Source of the DNA: Stappia sp. BW2
GTDB taxonomy: Bacteria; Pseudomonadota; Alphaproteobacteria; Rhizobiales; Stappiaceae
Length of the DNA: 64,000 nucleotides
Direction: 5' to 3'
NCBI RefSeq assembly: GCF_008107695.1
Contig: NZ_VIRG01000103.1
Location: 1-64,000 of the forward strand
Shown here: positions 1 to 8,385 of the stretch, piece after piece
How the letters are laid out: every line of letters starts with the position of its first letter
Numbering within the stretch: position 1 is the first letter of the stretch
Made by a program: the position numbers and the translations under genes
The notes under the pieces: model-generated
Seen by the model: the letters and a program-made list of their open reading frames with translations, nothing else
Databases searched by the model: none
What the model was told of the DNA's origin: nothing

Positions 1-2
1 AT

Positions 3-371
3 CGGCTGAACCTATCCACCGGCTTGCGGAAATCCCCTTTCCGCTGGCGCCGCAAGGATCCGTTCCAGACACGCATCTCCGGCTTCCTCACCGGCTTTGA
101 AAAAGCCGCCCAGGAAACCATGGATCAACTGGACCGGCTGTCGATCGCACAGGAGCAACTGGCGCGCCATTGCCAGGCGTGCCGAAGCCACTCCCGGCTG
201 CCGGAGTTTGCGCAGATGTTCCTGTCCCGGCCGTTGGTAACCATTCCGATGGCGCGCCAGACCCTCGGCGTCACCGCCGCCGCCGTCGACCGCATGATCC
301 GCCAGCTTGGCCCGGCATTGCCACGCGAGCTCACAGGCCGCGACAGATACAGGGCCTGGGGTATTCTGTGA
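3..371 (+). CDS. Partial RHE_PE00001-like plasmid protein, C-terminal HTH part
   Basis: The frame is open from the left edge, so the true start lies outside the window. The last 60 residues form a helix-turn-helix-like stretch (MARQTLGVTAAAVDRMIRQL) followed by the ending LTGRDRYRAWGIL. That ending is typical of the DUF1612/HTH proteins found on rhizobial and other alphaproteobacterial plasmids (RHE_PE00001 family). In the family the function is unknown, and DNA binding is inferred from the HTH. It converges with the WGR gene. Family assignment is from recall of the C-terminal pattern. Confidence 0.6.
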   Translation, partial: RLNLSTGLRKSPFRWRRKDPFQTRISGFLTGFEKAAQETMDQLDRLSIAQEQLARHCQACRSHSRLPEFAQMFLSRPLVTIPMARQTLGVTAAAVDRMIRQLGPALPRELTGRDRYRAWGIL

Positions 372-399
372 TTTCTGATTTAGTGATCTGTCAGAGGAA

Positions 400-420
400 G
401 ATCCCATGAAACGTGGGATC
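400..420. terminator. Short hairpin between convergent genes
   Basis: GATCCCA and TGGGATC pair around a 7-base loop between two convergent genes. There is no clear T-run, so it is a weak bidirectional terminator candidate. Confidence 0.3.
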
Positions 421-437
421 AGGCGCCCGCCACTGCC

Positions 438-680
438 TCACTGCGGACAATACCCGCGCCTGTGTTTTTGCGCTGCTATTTTCTGCTGATGTGCCAGAGC
501 CAAAGTAACATCTGCAAAGAGATCCAGGCGCGTCCGTCCCCAGGTGCCCACACGTCCCCATGTCCGTCGCACAGCAAATCCGCCGAACAATGTCGGCTCG
601 ACGGACAGGTGGTAGAACCGGTTCATGTTCCGGGCGGGATCCACGCGTTTGAGCAGAAGAGGGGTGTCACCAGGCTCCAT
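438..680 (-). CDS. Small WGR-domain protein
   Basis: The product is 80 residues and is almost entirely a WGR domain. It shows RNMNRFYHLSVEPTLFGGF, then the signature region RTWGRVGTWGRTRLD, and ends in a basic stretch QKHRRGY. WGR domains occur in PARP-type proteins and some DNA-repair or stress proteins, where they bind nucleic acid or link domains; stand-alone short versions are common on alphaproteobacterial plasmids with no known role. I chose ATG at 680 because the domain begins just after it and a G-rich stretch precedes it. The frame is open further upstream, but those residues look non-coding. Confidence 0.7.
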   Translation of the reverse strand: MEPGDTPLLLKRVDPARNMNRFYHLSVEPTLFGGFAVRRTWGRVGTWGRTRLDLFADVTLALAHQQKIAAQKHRRGYCPQ

Positions 681-1271
681 CCCCCAAGTCTCGAGGACTT
701 CCGATCTGCGGTCCAATGAATCATTGGAATCAAAACGTGAGGAAAGATTCAAACGGATGATGTGTAACGGAGGTGGGGGTTGCAGGCCTGATGAGGTAGA
801 CAGCCTCCTGCCCCAGCACGTGAAGTGCCATGATGCAGTTGTAAGGAGCCGCAAAGAGGAGAGCTCTCCATCTTTTCAGGCCCCAACGAAAGAGACCTGC
901 CGCCGTTCGGTTCATTTTGGCGGTTGTCACTTCTGTCTCTTGACGCATTCTCTATCTTGGGAGCCCCTAAGGTCGCAAGATCCAGCGCGTCTGGCTCGGT
1001 GGGAATTGCAGCCGATGGGCTGAAGAACGTTGATTTGTGGGTGTGTCGCAACTTACGCTGAGAGGCAGGATGCAGCGCGGAACGTAAAATTCCGGATTTT
1101 CGGAAAGACTTTGCCCAAAGGCAACCGAAACTCAATCCTAAGCCCCTAAAATAATTCACGAAAATCTCAACGCGGCTGTCTGGCACGGTTTCATCTAGGT
1201 GACATGCGATGCGCTCCTTCACAATAGATGTCTCACAACTTCAAACTTGGAAATGGCTGGAGGAAGACATC
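681..1271. other. Intergenic region without a convincing gene
   Basis: About 590 bases lie between the divergent WGR and hydrolase genes. Several short frames are open on the minus strand (for example 730-948), but none has a recognisable domain or a good ribosome binding site. The motif GGGTGTGTCGCAA at 1039-1051 resembles the ends of the IS6-family relics described elsewhere in this window. Confidence 0.4.
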
Positions 1272-1907
1272 GTGTCGAAATTACCTTTTCTTTTGATTGC
1301 AGCGTATCTGTTCACGACGTTTGCCAGTTTTGCAGCAGACGTCGCCCCCCCGGAAAACCTTGTCACCAACGCTGACAGCGACCTCTATATGAGCGATGCC
1401 ACCTACTTTCCGGCGCAGGGTGCAAAAGCGGTCGTGTGGGTTCCTGGCTTCATCTTCAACAAGGAGAGCTGGTTTCCGCTTGCAAAAACTCTTCAGGAAA
1501 AGGGTATTGCCTCTCTTGCAATCAGCGGCAAATCTGCGAACCACGTAAGGCACGCGATCCAGCAACTAGCCCGCCGTGGCCATCTGGAGGTTATTCTCGT
1601 CGGTGCCTCGAGTGGTGGCGAGGCTGTCTTGAACGCCATGGAGCAGGTCACGTCCGTTGCCGGAGTGAGGAAGGTCGTCCTGCTTTCACCAGTGCGAGGA
1701 AACCCGCTGGACGATTCCGAAGCTGAAAAACTCTTCATCGCGTCAAGCGACGAAAAAGCGATGGCCAATGTACAGCGGCTTTTCGATGGCTCGTTGGAGC
1801 CGAAGAGCCTTTATCCGGTGGAAGGCAAGGCACATGCGCAATTCTTGCTCTTTGGAGAAAACAAGGACAAGGTGTCATCAATGATCATTGAATTCATTGA
1901 GAAATAG
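1272..1907 (+). CDS. Secreted alpha/beta hydrolase-like protein
   Basis: A 211-residue product. GTG at 1272 is preferred over the upstream frame because GGAGGAAG sits just before it and the first residues (MSKLPFLLIAAYLF...FAADVA) make a signal peptide. The mature part has the nucleophile elbow GASSGGEAV (a G-x-S-x-G variant) and a C-terminal HAQFLLFGENKD segment where the acid and histidine of an alpha/beta hydrolase would lie. The substrate is unknown. It ends just before the sensor kinase gene, so the two may be cotranscribed. It could also be a non-catalytic sensory partner of that kinase. Confidence 0.65.
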   Translation: MSKLPFLLIAAYLFTTFASFAADVAPPENLVTNADSDLYMSDATYFPAQGAKAVVWVPGFIFNKESWFPLAKTLQEKGIASLAISGKSANHVRHAIQQLARRGHLEVILVGASSGGEAVLNAMEQVTSVAGVRKVVLLSPVRGNPLDDSEAEKLFIASSDEKAMANVQRLFDGSLEPKSLYPVEGKAHAQFLLFGENKDKVSSMIIEFIEK

Positions 1908-1920
1908 CAACAACAGCGAC

Positions 1921-3660
1921 ATGAAGCAGCGTCCCGGCGCGGAAAGTTCTGTGCGTTCCGACAAGACAATCGCCCTCAACTTTACGAGAGCGATTGTCAT
2001 TGTCCTGACCGCAGCTCTTGCAGGCGGCACCGCGGGGCTGATTAAGGGATACGCGGACGTTACCCGAAATGCCGAACTGAAGCTGGGATTGTTCGCACAG
2101 CAAACCGAAGGCCTGCTTGCGAAATACCGTCACATCCCGCTTTTCCTGGCGAGCCATCCGACAGTTGTCACTGCCACGATCAAGGAAACCGGATCCGTGG
2201 AACTCGATGACCTGTTACAGCAAACGGTCATTGCAACCAACGCCTTCGGGATTGTTCTGCTGCTCGAAGACGGAAAACCGCTGGCTCATGCTTCCCGAAG
2301 GATTTCCGGTCCCGCACCTTCAGAGGCAGGAGCAGAAAAAGCGATTGGGTCCTCCGGAATCCTGGCCTTGAAACGCCGGTTCACGCTGGACCGGCGCAGC
2401 GGAAAACGTCTTTACGAATTCGCCTTTGGAATACGCGACGTCGAAAAGGCGGAGACCGGCACGGTCGCGGTTTATGTCGATCTTGAAGATTTCGAGATCG
2501 GCTGGCGATCGCAGTCGGAACTAATCTTTCTGCAAGCGGACGATGGGACTGTCGTTGCCTCGAACGAGGCAGGGCTGCTGATGAAAAAAACGCCGGTCCA
2601 AGACGCGGCGATTTTGTCATTGCCCGGGACCTACAGGATCGGCGATTTGCCCGGCTTCTGGCTCGGCACCAACAAACAGTCTTTTGTCACCGGCACGCGG
2701 CTTTATGTTCTCAGTCCGGCGTCGTCACTTTTCAACTATTTCGTCTTTGGCGCGGTCTCGATCGCGGCGATTGCAGCGCTTTTCTTCACGACGTTTCGCT
2801 ACCTGCAGATCCGAAGACATCTCATCTTGAGACGGCTGGACGAAGAACAGTCGGCGAAGGAGCTGCTCGAGCAAGCGGTGCAGGAGCGCACGCGGTCTCT
2901 GCGGGCGGAAATGGCCCAGCGGAAGGACGCGCAGGACCGCATGAGACGGCTGCAGGCAGAACTGGCCGAGGGGGAGAAATTGCGCGCGCTCGGCGAGATG
3001 TCGGTCACCATTAGCCACGAAATCAATCAGCCCCTGTTTGCCTTGGAGGCGCTGGTCGACACAATCCGGGTTGATCTGGCTGCAGACAACGACCGCTCTC
3101 ACATTGGCCCCGAGATTGACCGGCTTTCCCAAATCGTCGACCGGATCGGTGATGTCGTGCGGAATCTGAGGGATTTTGCCCGCGATCCTGAGTTTGAGGT
3201 CGAGCAGGTAAATCTGCTTCAGTCGGTACGCGACTCCATCGAGCTGTTGGCCATACGGCTTTCGCGTGACGGTGTCGAAGTGGATCTGAAATCCCGGGAG
3301 GAGGAAGGGCCAATGGTTGCCGCCGAAACCGTGCGGCTGCAACAAGTCATTGTCAATCTGATGTCGAACGCCGCCGACGCGGCGAAAACGGCAAGGTGCC
3401 CGCGCGTGATCGTCGAAGTGGCCCGGGAGGAGCAGGAGGCGACCGTCGCCGTTCGGGATTTCGGTGCAGGTATCGAAAGGATCGAAAAGATCTTCGACCC
3501 GTTTTACACGACCAAGCCGACCGGTGAAGGTATGGGATTGGGGTTGTCGATTTCGGCGCGGATCGCAGCGGTGTTCGGCGGCCGTATCACGGCAGCGAAT
3601 TGCAGCGGCGGCGGTGCCGAATTCACCTTGCATCTTCCGCTGAGGGAGCCCGAGTCATGA
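1921..3660 (+). CDS. DctB-like membrane sensor histidine kinase
   Basis: A 579-residue product. A first membrane helix (about 20-40) is followed by a periplasmic sensor region of about 230 residues, a second helix (about 265-290), a coiled linker, a HisKA domain with phospho-acceptor H366 in TISHEINQPL, and an ATPase domain with N box (VNLMSNAADAAK), G1 (DFGAGIE) and G2 (GEGMGLGLS). This is the architecture of the C4-dicarboxylate sensor DctB/DctS; the ligand here is unknown. ATG at 1921 is chosen because the upstream in-frame codons overlap the hydrolase. The response regulator start overlaps its stop codon (ATGA), so the pair is translationally coupled. Confidence 0.85.
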   Translation: MKQRPGAESSVRSDKTIALNFTRAIVIVLTAALAGGTAGLIKGYADVTRNAELKLGLFAQQTEGLLAKYRHIPLFLASHPTVVTATIKETGSVELDDLLQQTVIATNAFGIVLLLEDGKPLAHASRRISGPAPSEAGAEKAIGSSGILALKRRFTLDRRSGKRLYEFAFGIRDVEKAETGTVAVYVDLEDFEIGWRSQSELIFLQADDGTVVASNEAGLLMKKTPVQDAAILSLPGTYRIGDLPGFWLGTNKQSFVTGTRLYVLSPASSLFNYFVFGAVSIAAIAALFFTTFRYLQIRRHLILRRLDEEQSAKELLEQAVQERTRSLRAEMAQRKDAQDRMRRLQAELAEGEKLRALGEMSVTISHEINQPLFALEALVDTIRVDLAADNDRSHIGPEIDRLSQIVDRIGDVVRNLRDFARDPEFEVEQVNLLQSVRDSIELLAIRLSRDGVEVDLKSREEEGPMVAAETVRLQQVIVNLMSNAADAAKTARCPRVIVEVAREEQEATVAVRDFGAGIERIEKIFDPFYTTKPTGEGMGLGLSISARIAAVFGGRITAANCSGGGAEFTLHLPLREPES

Positions 3661-4265
3661 CCGGGGTTCGCGTTCTTCTTGTCGATGACGACCGGGATGT
3701 CCGTGAAACGGTGGCAAGCCGCCTGAGGCAAGAACAGTTCGAAGTGATTTCCTGCACCTACTTCATCGAGGCAGCCGACCATCTTCATGTGCACTTCGAA
3801 GGGGTTGTGGTCTCCGATTTCCGCATGCCCGGCAAAGACGGCTTGTGGCTGTTGAACCATTGCCGTTCTGTTGACCCGGAACTGCCGGTAATAATGCTGA
3901 CGGGCTATGCGGACCGCCGCTTCATTATCGACGCGATTTCCCTGGGTGCAGTCACTGTTCTGGAGAAACCATGTTCAATGAAGACGCTCATCGCCGAGAT
4001 CCGGGCCGCAAATGACAGGCGCCTTTCTCGGCTGGAAGCCCGGTCGCGCAGGGCCAAGAGGCAGCTGCGCTCCTGGATCGGCAAAACACCAGAGGATGTC
4101 AGCCTTTCGGTTCAGATGCAGATGATCGAGAAAACGCTGATAGAAAAATCGCTGAAACGCCATGGCGGCGATATCGCGAATGTTATGAAAGAGCTGAACC
4201 TGTCGAAAAGTACTCTTTATGAACGCATGCGAAGGGCTGGTATCGACCCAAAGAAATTTCGCTAG
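3657..4265 (+). CDS. Response regulator, receiver plus Fis-type HTH (no AAA+ domain)
   Basis: A 202-residue product. The receiver domain has the acidic pair D10-D11(-D12), the phosphorylated aspartate D54 (SDFRMPGKDG), the T/S position in MLTGYAD and the lysine in LEKPCS. After a linker, residues 165-202 form a Fis-type helix-turn-helix (KELNLSKSTLYERMRRAGI). DctD/NtrC proteins have a sigma-54 AAA+ domain between these two parts; here it is absent, as in ActR/RegA/PrrA regulators. The HTH and its DctB-like partner are consistent with DNA binding that does not activate sigma-54 directly. Confidence 0.85.
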   Translation: MTGVRVLLVDDDRDVRETVASRLRQEQFEVISCTYFIEAADHLHVHFEGVVVSDFRMPGKDGLWLLNHCRSVDPELPVIMLTGYADRRFIIDAISLGAVTVLEKPCSMKTLIAEIRAANDRRLSRLEARSRRAKRQLRSWIGKTPEDVSLSVQMQMIEKTLIEKSLKRHGGDIANVMKELNLSKSTLYERMRRAGIDPKKFR

Positions 4266-4466
4266 GCAAGCGGGCCGGGCGTGTCGCAAAGCTTGTGAAG
4301 TTAACCACGCCTTGAGATTTGACTATTGAAAGAGCGCTCCTCTGCTGTCACCGGGCAAAATCGGCACAGATGGTGCCGGCATATTTTCTCCGGCCATCCA
4401 AGGTTCAGTTGACGGGGCCTGCTTGCTTCGGATCCGGTGCACCTTTTGACCAAGCATTTGCAACAG

Positions 4467-4481
4467 GGTACCGAGAGCGAT
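4467..4481 (+). repeat. Direct repeat copy 1 (GGTACCGAGAGCGAT)
   Basis: A 15-base exact repeat of the sequence at 4827-4841. This copy is the first coding part of the IS6 relic; the flanking ACAG is also shared. Confidence 0.7.
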
Positions 4482-4676
4482 CATTTCAGGGTGAAGAAGA
4501 ACATGCCGAAAGTAGGCGGGTTCCGCTCGTTTATCTCAGCCAGAAAATCCATCGCCGGTTTTGAAGCCATGCTGTGGCTCAGGAAGGGTTTCGACTCTGA
4601 CGGTCAGTGGAGCGTCCGCGAACAGAACGATCTGCTTGCGGTGCTCTTCGGAATTGAAAAAGGGAACGAAGCCTGA
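4467..4676 (+). pseudogene. IS6-family transposase, C-terminal relic
   Basis: About 70 codons match the end of IS6-family transposases: ESDHFRVKKNMP, then GGFRSFISARKSIAGFEAM, LWLRKGF and EQNDLLAVLFGIEK. The catalytic DDE core and N-terminus are missing; the coding match starts abruptly at 4467. GGGCGTGTCGCAA at 4277-4289 resembles an IS6 terminal repeat and may be the old left end. This element separates the two-component system from the paa cluster. Confidence 0.75.
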
Positions 4677-4826
4677 AAGTCGTTCCCAAAACGGCAGAAA
4701 CCTGCCCGAACGCAAAAGTTTCGACACGCCTATTGGGCGTCGGCCCTATTTTAAGCACACCATATTCCATTTAACGATGTTATATGTGATGCTTTTGATG
4801 TGACGTCTCTCTTTGAGGGCCAGACA

Positions 4827-4841
4827 GGTACCGAGAGCGAT
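4827..4841 (+). repeat. Direct repeat copy 2, upstream of paaX
   Basis: An exact copy of 4467-4481, 360 bases downstream and 20 bases before the paaX start. It may be a second splinter of the same transposase gene or a recombination junction. Confidence 0.7.
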
Positions 4842-4860
4842 AATGTGGGAACTGGGACGC

Positions 4861-5727
4861 ATGACAATGGATACAGGGACAGTCCTCGCGGATGCGCCGC
4901 GCGCGCCCGCCTTCATCGTGACCATCTACGGCGATGTGGTGGAGCCGCGCGGGGGCATGCTTTGGATGGGCACCTTGATCGACTGCTGTGCCGCGCACGG
5001 TCTGAGCGAAAGTCTTGTGCGCACCGCCATGTCCCGGCTTGTGGCGGCAGGGCGTCTGGAAGGGGTGCGGGTCGGGCGGAAAAGCTACTACCGGCTCTCC
5101 GAGGCCGCTCGGGATGAGTTTCACGCAGCGGCAAAGCTCCTGTTTCGACCGACGCCCGCGACAAAGGGCTGGTTGATTTGTTTGTCAGAAACCTCTTTCG
5201 ATCAAGAACTTGCCGACGGCTGGGTCCGGTTTTCGCCGACAGTTGCCCTTGCGCCGGACCGCCCGGATGTGACGCGGATGGACGGCGTTCTGATGGCGGC
5301 CCGGCATTTGGGCGGATACGGCGATTTGCGGGCTCTGGCGTGGGACAAATGGGGGCTTGAGGCGGTCGCCGCGGCCTATGACAGATTTCAGGACCGCCAT
5401 GGGTGGCTGATGTCTCGGCTCGCGGGGGAGACCCCGTTTCCCTCAAAGGACGCGCTGGATCTGCGCTTGCGCCTTGTCCACGATTACCGTCTCGCGGCGC
5501 TCAATGACCCGAGGCTACCAGAAGACGCCTGTCCGCCGGACTGGCCTGCGGACCGGGCGCGTCAGCTTTTCGTGCGTGCCTACGTCGGCCTGTCCGCGCC
5601 CGCGGACCGCTACGTCGGAGAGGTTTTTCTTAGCAATGACGGGGCCTTGCCCACGCAGAGCGCCGGGAGCGAGCGGCGTCTGATCCAGCTGAATCAAGAG
5701 ATCGCCGCGTGGGCGGAAAACGGCTGA
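4861..5727 (+). CDS. paaX: PaaX-family transcriptional repressor
   Basis: A 288-residue protein matching PaaX in length and order: an N-terminal winged helix (residues about 10-85, FIVTIYGDVVEPRGG then LVRTAMSRLVAAGRLEG), a central domain, and a C-terminal PaaX-type region. PaaX represses phenylacetate genes and is released by phenylacetyl-CoA. The start at 4861 is chosen because it follows GGGAC and precedes the conserved DNA-binding part; 4843 and 4867 are alternatives. It sits at the head of the paa cluster, 120 bases before paaJ, which also has its own promoter region. A TetR-type regulator lies in the same cluster. Confidence 0.85.
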   Translation: MTMDTGTVLADAPRAPAFIVTIYGDVVEPRGGMLWMGTLIDCCAAHGLSESLVRTAMSRLVAAGRLEGVRVGRKSYYRLSEAARDEFHAAAKLLFRPTPATKGWLICLSETSFDQELADGWVRFSPTVALAPDRPDVTRMDGVLMAARHLGGYGDLRALAWDKWGLEAVAAAYDRFQDRHGWLMSRLAGETPFPSKDALDLRLRLVHDYRLAALNDPRLPEDACPPDWPADRARQLFVRAYVGLSAPADRYVGEVFLSNDGALPTQSAGSERRLIQLNQEIAAWAENG

Positions 5728-5762
5728 TCACTCAAAGCATCACGTAAAATCGAATAAATCAC

Positions 5763-5790
5763 TTAACACGTGCTGTTTTGAGTGTTATAT
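5763..5790 (+). promoter_or_regulatory. Candidate promoter of the paaJABCDE operon
   Basis: TTAACA at 5763-5768 and TTATAT at 5785-5790 are separated by 16 bases, a plausible -35/-10 pair. The PaaR-like operator follows directly. Confidence 0.4.
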
Positions 5791-5794
5791 GTCT

Positions 5795-5806
5795 GACCGA
5801 ACGGTC
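5795..5806. promoter_or_regulatory. Probable PaaR (TetR-type) operator 1
   Basis: The palindrome GACCG-AA-CGGTC lies just downstream of the candidate -10 and 41 bases before the paaJ start. The same GACCG-N2-CGGTC palindrome occurs at 17666-17677 between the divergent paaG and paaN genes. A TetR regulator is encoded between these operons. Confidence 0.65.
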
Positions 5807-5847
5807 GGCCTATGGTTCGGCGGGAGAGTTCTGAGGGAGGAAACTTG

Positions 5848-7053
5848 ATGGCTGACGCCTTTATCTGCGACGCGGTCCGCACACCCATCGGGCGCTACGG
5901 CGGGGCCTTGTCCGGCGTACGCACCGACGATCTGGCCGCAGTGCCGCTGGCCGCGCTGGTCGCACGCAACGGGTCTGTCGACTGGGAAAGCGTGGACGAC
6001 ATCATTTATGGCTGCGCCAACCAGGCGGGGGAGGACAACCGCAACGTCGCGCGGATGGCGGGGCTGCTGGCCGGTCTGCCGATTGAAGTGCCGGGCACGA
6101 CGGTCAACCGGCTGTGCGGGTCGGGCATGGATGCCATCGGCCTTGCGGCGCGCACGATCCGCGCGGGCGATGGTGACCTGCTCCTGGCGGGCGGTGTCGA
6201 GAGTATGAGCCGCGCGCCCTTCGTGATGGCCAAGGCGACCTCTGCCTTTTCGCGCAACGCCGAGATGTATGACACGACCATCGGCTGGCGGTTCAAGAAC
6301 CCCAAGCTGAACAAGGCTCACGGCACACATTCGATGCCCGAAACCGCCGACAACGTGGCCGCCGACTACGGCATCAGCCGCGCCGATCAGGACGCCTTTG
6401 CCGCACGGTCCCAGGCGCGGTGGGAAGCGGCGCAGGCCGCAGGTGTCTTCGCCGAAGAGATCGTCCCTGTTACAATCCCGCAGCGCAAGGGCGATCCAAA
6501 AGTCGTCGATACCGACGAACATCCGCGCCCCGGCACCACGGTTGAGGATCTCGCGCGGCTGCGCGGCGTGAACGGGCCGGATCTGAGCGTGACGGCTGGC
6601 AACGCCTCTGGCGTGAACGACGGGGCGGCTGCGGCGATCATCGCCTCCGAGGCCGCGGCGCAGAAGAACGGGCTAACCCCGCAGGCGCGTATCGTCGCCA
6701 TGGCGGCGGCGGGGGTGCCCCCGCGCGTGATGGGCATGGGGCCGCTGCCCGCGACGCTCAAGGTGCTGGGACTGGCTGGTCTGACGCTCGACCAGATGGA
6801 CGTGATAGAGTTGAACGAGGCCTTTGCCGCTCAGGGTCTGGCCGTGATGCGCGAGCTGGGCCTGCCCGATGATGCGGCCCATGTGAATATGAACGGCGGG
6901 GCCATAGCGATGGGCCATCCACTGGGCATGTCGGGGGCGCGGCTTGTGCTGACCGCCGCCCGGCAACTGCATCGCACGAATGGCCGCTATGCCCTGTGCA
7001 CCATGTGCGTGGGCGTGGGGCAGGGGATCGCGATGATCCTCGAACGCACTTAA
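5848..7053 (+). CDS. paaJ: 3-oxoadipyl-CoA / 3-oxo-5,6-dehydrosuberyl-CoA thiolase
   Basis: A 401-residue type II thiolase. Visible active-site parts are C90 in NRLCGSGMDA, the histidine of GHPLGMSGARL and the C-terminal cysteine in CTMCVGVGQG. In the phenylacetate pathway PaaJ performs two thiolytic cleavages that yield acetyl-CoA and finally succinyl-CoA. The ATG is preceded by GGGAGGAAAC, a strong ribosome binding site. It is the first gene of the plus-strand operon, 21 bases before paaA. PcaF of the beta-ketoadipate pathway is a close relative; context favours PaaJ. Confidence 0.9.
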   Translation: MADAFICDAVRTPIGRYGGALSGVRTDDLAAVPLAALVARNGSVDWESVDDIIYGCANQAGEDNRNVARMAGLLAGLPIEVPGTTVNRLCGSGMDAIGLAARTIRAGDGDLLLAGGVESMSRAPFVMAKATSAFSRNAEMYDTTIGWRFKNPKLNKAHGTHSMPETADNVAADYGISRADQDAFAARSQARWEAAQAAGVFAEEIVPVTIPQRKGDPKVVDTDEHPRPGTTVEDLARLRGVNGPDLSVTAGNASGVNDGAAAAIIASEAAAQKNGLTPQARIVAMAAAGVPPRVMGMGPLPATLKVLGLAGLTLDQMDVIELNEAFAAQGLAVMRELGLPDDAAHVNMNGGAIAMGHPLGMSGARLVLTAARQLHRTNGRYALCTMCVGVGQGIAMILERT

Positions 7054-7074
7054 TTCTTTTCAGGAGGAGCGGAC

Positions 7075-8073
7075 ATGTACGCACAGATGGTCAAATCGGA
7101 AGGCATGAAGTCTCTGGAAGAGATGAGCCCCGAAGAGCGCGCCTTTCAGGAGCGGATCGACGCGAACGAGAAGATCGAACCGAAGGAATGGATGCCCGAG
7201 GGCTATCGCAAAACCCTGATCCGTCAGATCGGCCAGCACGCGCACTCTGAAATCGTGGGCCAGCTGCCAGAGGGCAATTGGGTGACCCGCGCACCCACGC
7301 TGGAGCGCAAGGCGATCCTTTTGGCCAAGGTGCAGGACGAGGCGGGGCATGGGCTCTACCTCTATTCAGCGGCCGAGACGTTGGGCGTCACCCGTGACGA
7401 GCTGACCGAAAAGCTCCTGTCGGGCGACATGAAGTATTCGTCGATCTTCAACTATCCAACGCTGACCTGGGCCGATATGGGCGCGGTGGGCTGGCTGGTC
7501 GACGGGGCGGCGATCATGAACCAGGTGCCGCTGCAGCGGACCTCTTACGGGCCTTATAGCCGCGCGATGATCCGTATCTGCAAGGAGGAAAGTTTCCACC
7601 AGCGGCAGGGCTTCGCCATCATGATGAAGATGGCGAACGGGACGCCCGAGCAGAAGGAAATGGCGCAGGACGCGCTCAATCGCTTCTGGTTCCCGGCGCT
7701 GATGATGTTCGGGCCCTCGGATGCGGATTCGGTTCACTCCGCGCAGTCGATGGCCTGGAAGATCAAGATGAACACCAATGACGAGCTGCGTCAGAAGTTC
7801 GTCGACGAGACCGTGCCGCAGGCAGAGTTCCTGGGCCTGACCGTCCCGGACAAGACGCTCGCCTGGAACGAGGAAAAGGGCGGCTACGACTTTGCCGAGC
7901 CGGACTGGAACGAGTTCTTCGAGGTGATCAAGGGCAACGGCCCATGCAACGAGGAACGTCTGAGCGCACGGCAAAAGGCGTGGAGCGAGGGCGCGTGGTT
8001 CCGCGAGGGGCTGACCGCCTACGCCGACAAGGCCGCGTCGCGCCGCGCGGCAGCACAGATGGCCGCCGAATAA
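7075..8073 (+). CDS. paaA: Phenylacetyl-CoA 1,2-epoxidase catalytic subunit PaaA
   Basis: A 332-residue ferritin-like diiron subunit. The first ligand motif DEAGHG (E-x-x-H) is in the first helix pair and the second, EESFHQRQG (E-x-x-H), follows, with acidic ligands between them. PaaA with PaaC forms the catalytic core of the multicomponent monooxygenase that converts phenylacetyl-CoA to the ring epoxide. It is preceded by AGGAGGAG and followed by paaB, paaC, paaD and paaE in the canonical order. Confidence 0.96.
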   Translation: MYAQMVKSEGMKSLEEMSPEERAFQERIDANEKIEPKEWMPEGYRKTLIRQIGQHAHSEIVGQLPEGNWVTRAPTLERKAILLAKVQDEAGHGLYLYSAAETLGVTRDELTEKLLSGDMKYSSIFNYPTLTWADMGAVGWLVDGAAIMNQVPLQRTSYGPYSRAMIRICKEESFHQRQGFAIMMKMANGTPEQKEMAQDALNRFWFPALMMFGPSDADSVHSAQSMAWKIKMNTNDELRQKFVDETVPQAEFLGLTVPDKTLAWNEEKGGYDFAEPDWNEFFEVIKGNGPCNEERLSARQKAWSEGAWFREGLTAYADKAASRRAAAQMAAE

Positions 8074-8097
8074 CCGGGATCAAAGGGAGGATATGGC

Positions 8098-8385
8098 ATG
8101 AGCAAGAAAGAATGGCCGCTCTGGGAGATTTTCATCCGGGGCCAGCACGGATTGAACCACCGCCACGTGGGCAGCCTCCACGCGCCGGACGCCGAAATGG
8201 CGATCCGCAACGCGCGCGATGTCTACACACGCCGCAAGGAGGGTGTCTCGATCTGGGTCGTACCGAGCGCACAGATCACCGCGTCGAGCCCCTCTGAGAA
8301 AGGGCCGATGTACGACCCCGCCGAAAGCAAGGTGTACCGTCATCCGACGTTCTACGACATTCCTGACGAAGTGGGGCACATGTAA
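8098..8385 (+). CDS. paaB: Phenylacetyl-CoA epoxidase subunit PaaB
   Basis: A 95-residue protein of the expected length, starting SKKEWPLWEIFIRGQHGLN, a hallmark of PaaB. PaaB bridges PaaAC units in the epoxidase complex and has no catalytic centre. GGGAGG precedes the ATG. Its TAA stop shares a base with the paaC start, so translation is coupled. Confidence 0.96.
   Translation: MSKKEWPLWEIFIRGQHGLNHRHVGSLHAPDAEMAIRNARDVYTRRKEGVSIWVVPSAQITASSPSEKGPMYDPAESKVYRHPTFYDIPDEVGHM

Noticed and set aside
730..948. 72-codon minus-strand frame before the WGR gene
   Set aside because: A protein-like stretch (LFRWGLKRWRALLFAAPYN) but no good start site or family; not enough support.
749..1222. 157-codon minus-strand frame in the 681-1271 gap
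   Set aside because: No domain, no ribosome binding site, irregular composition; probably chance.
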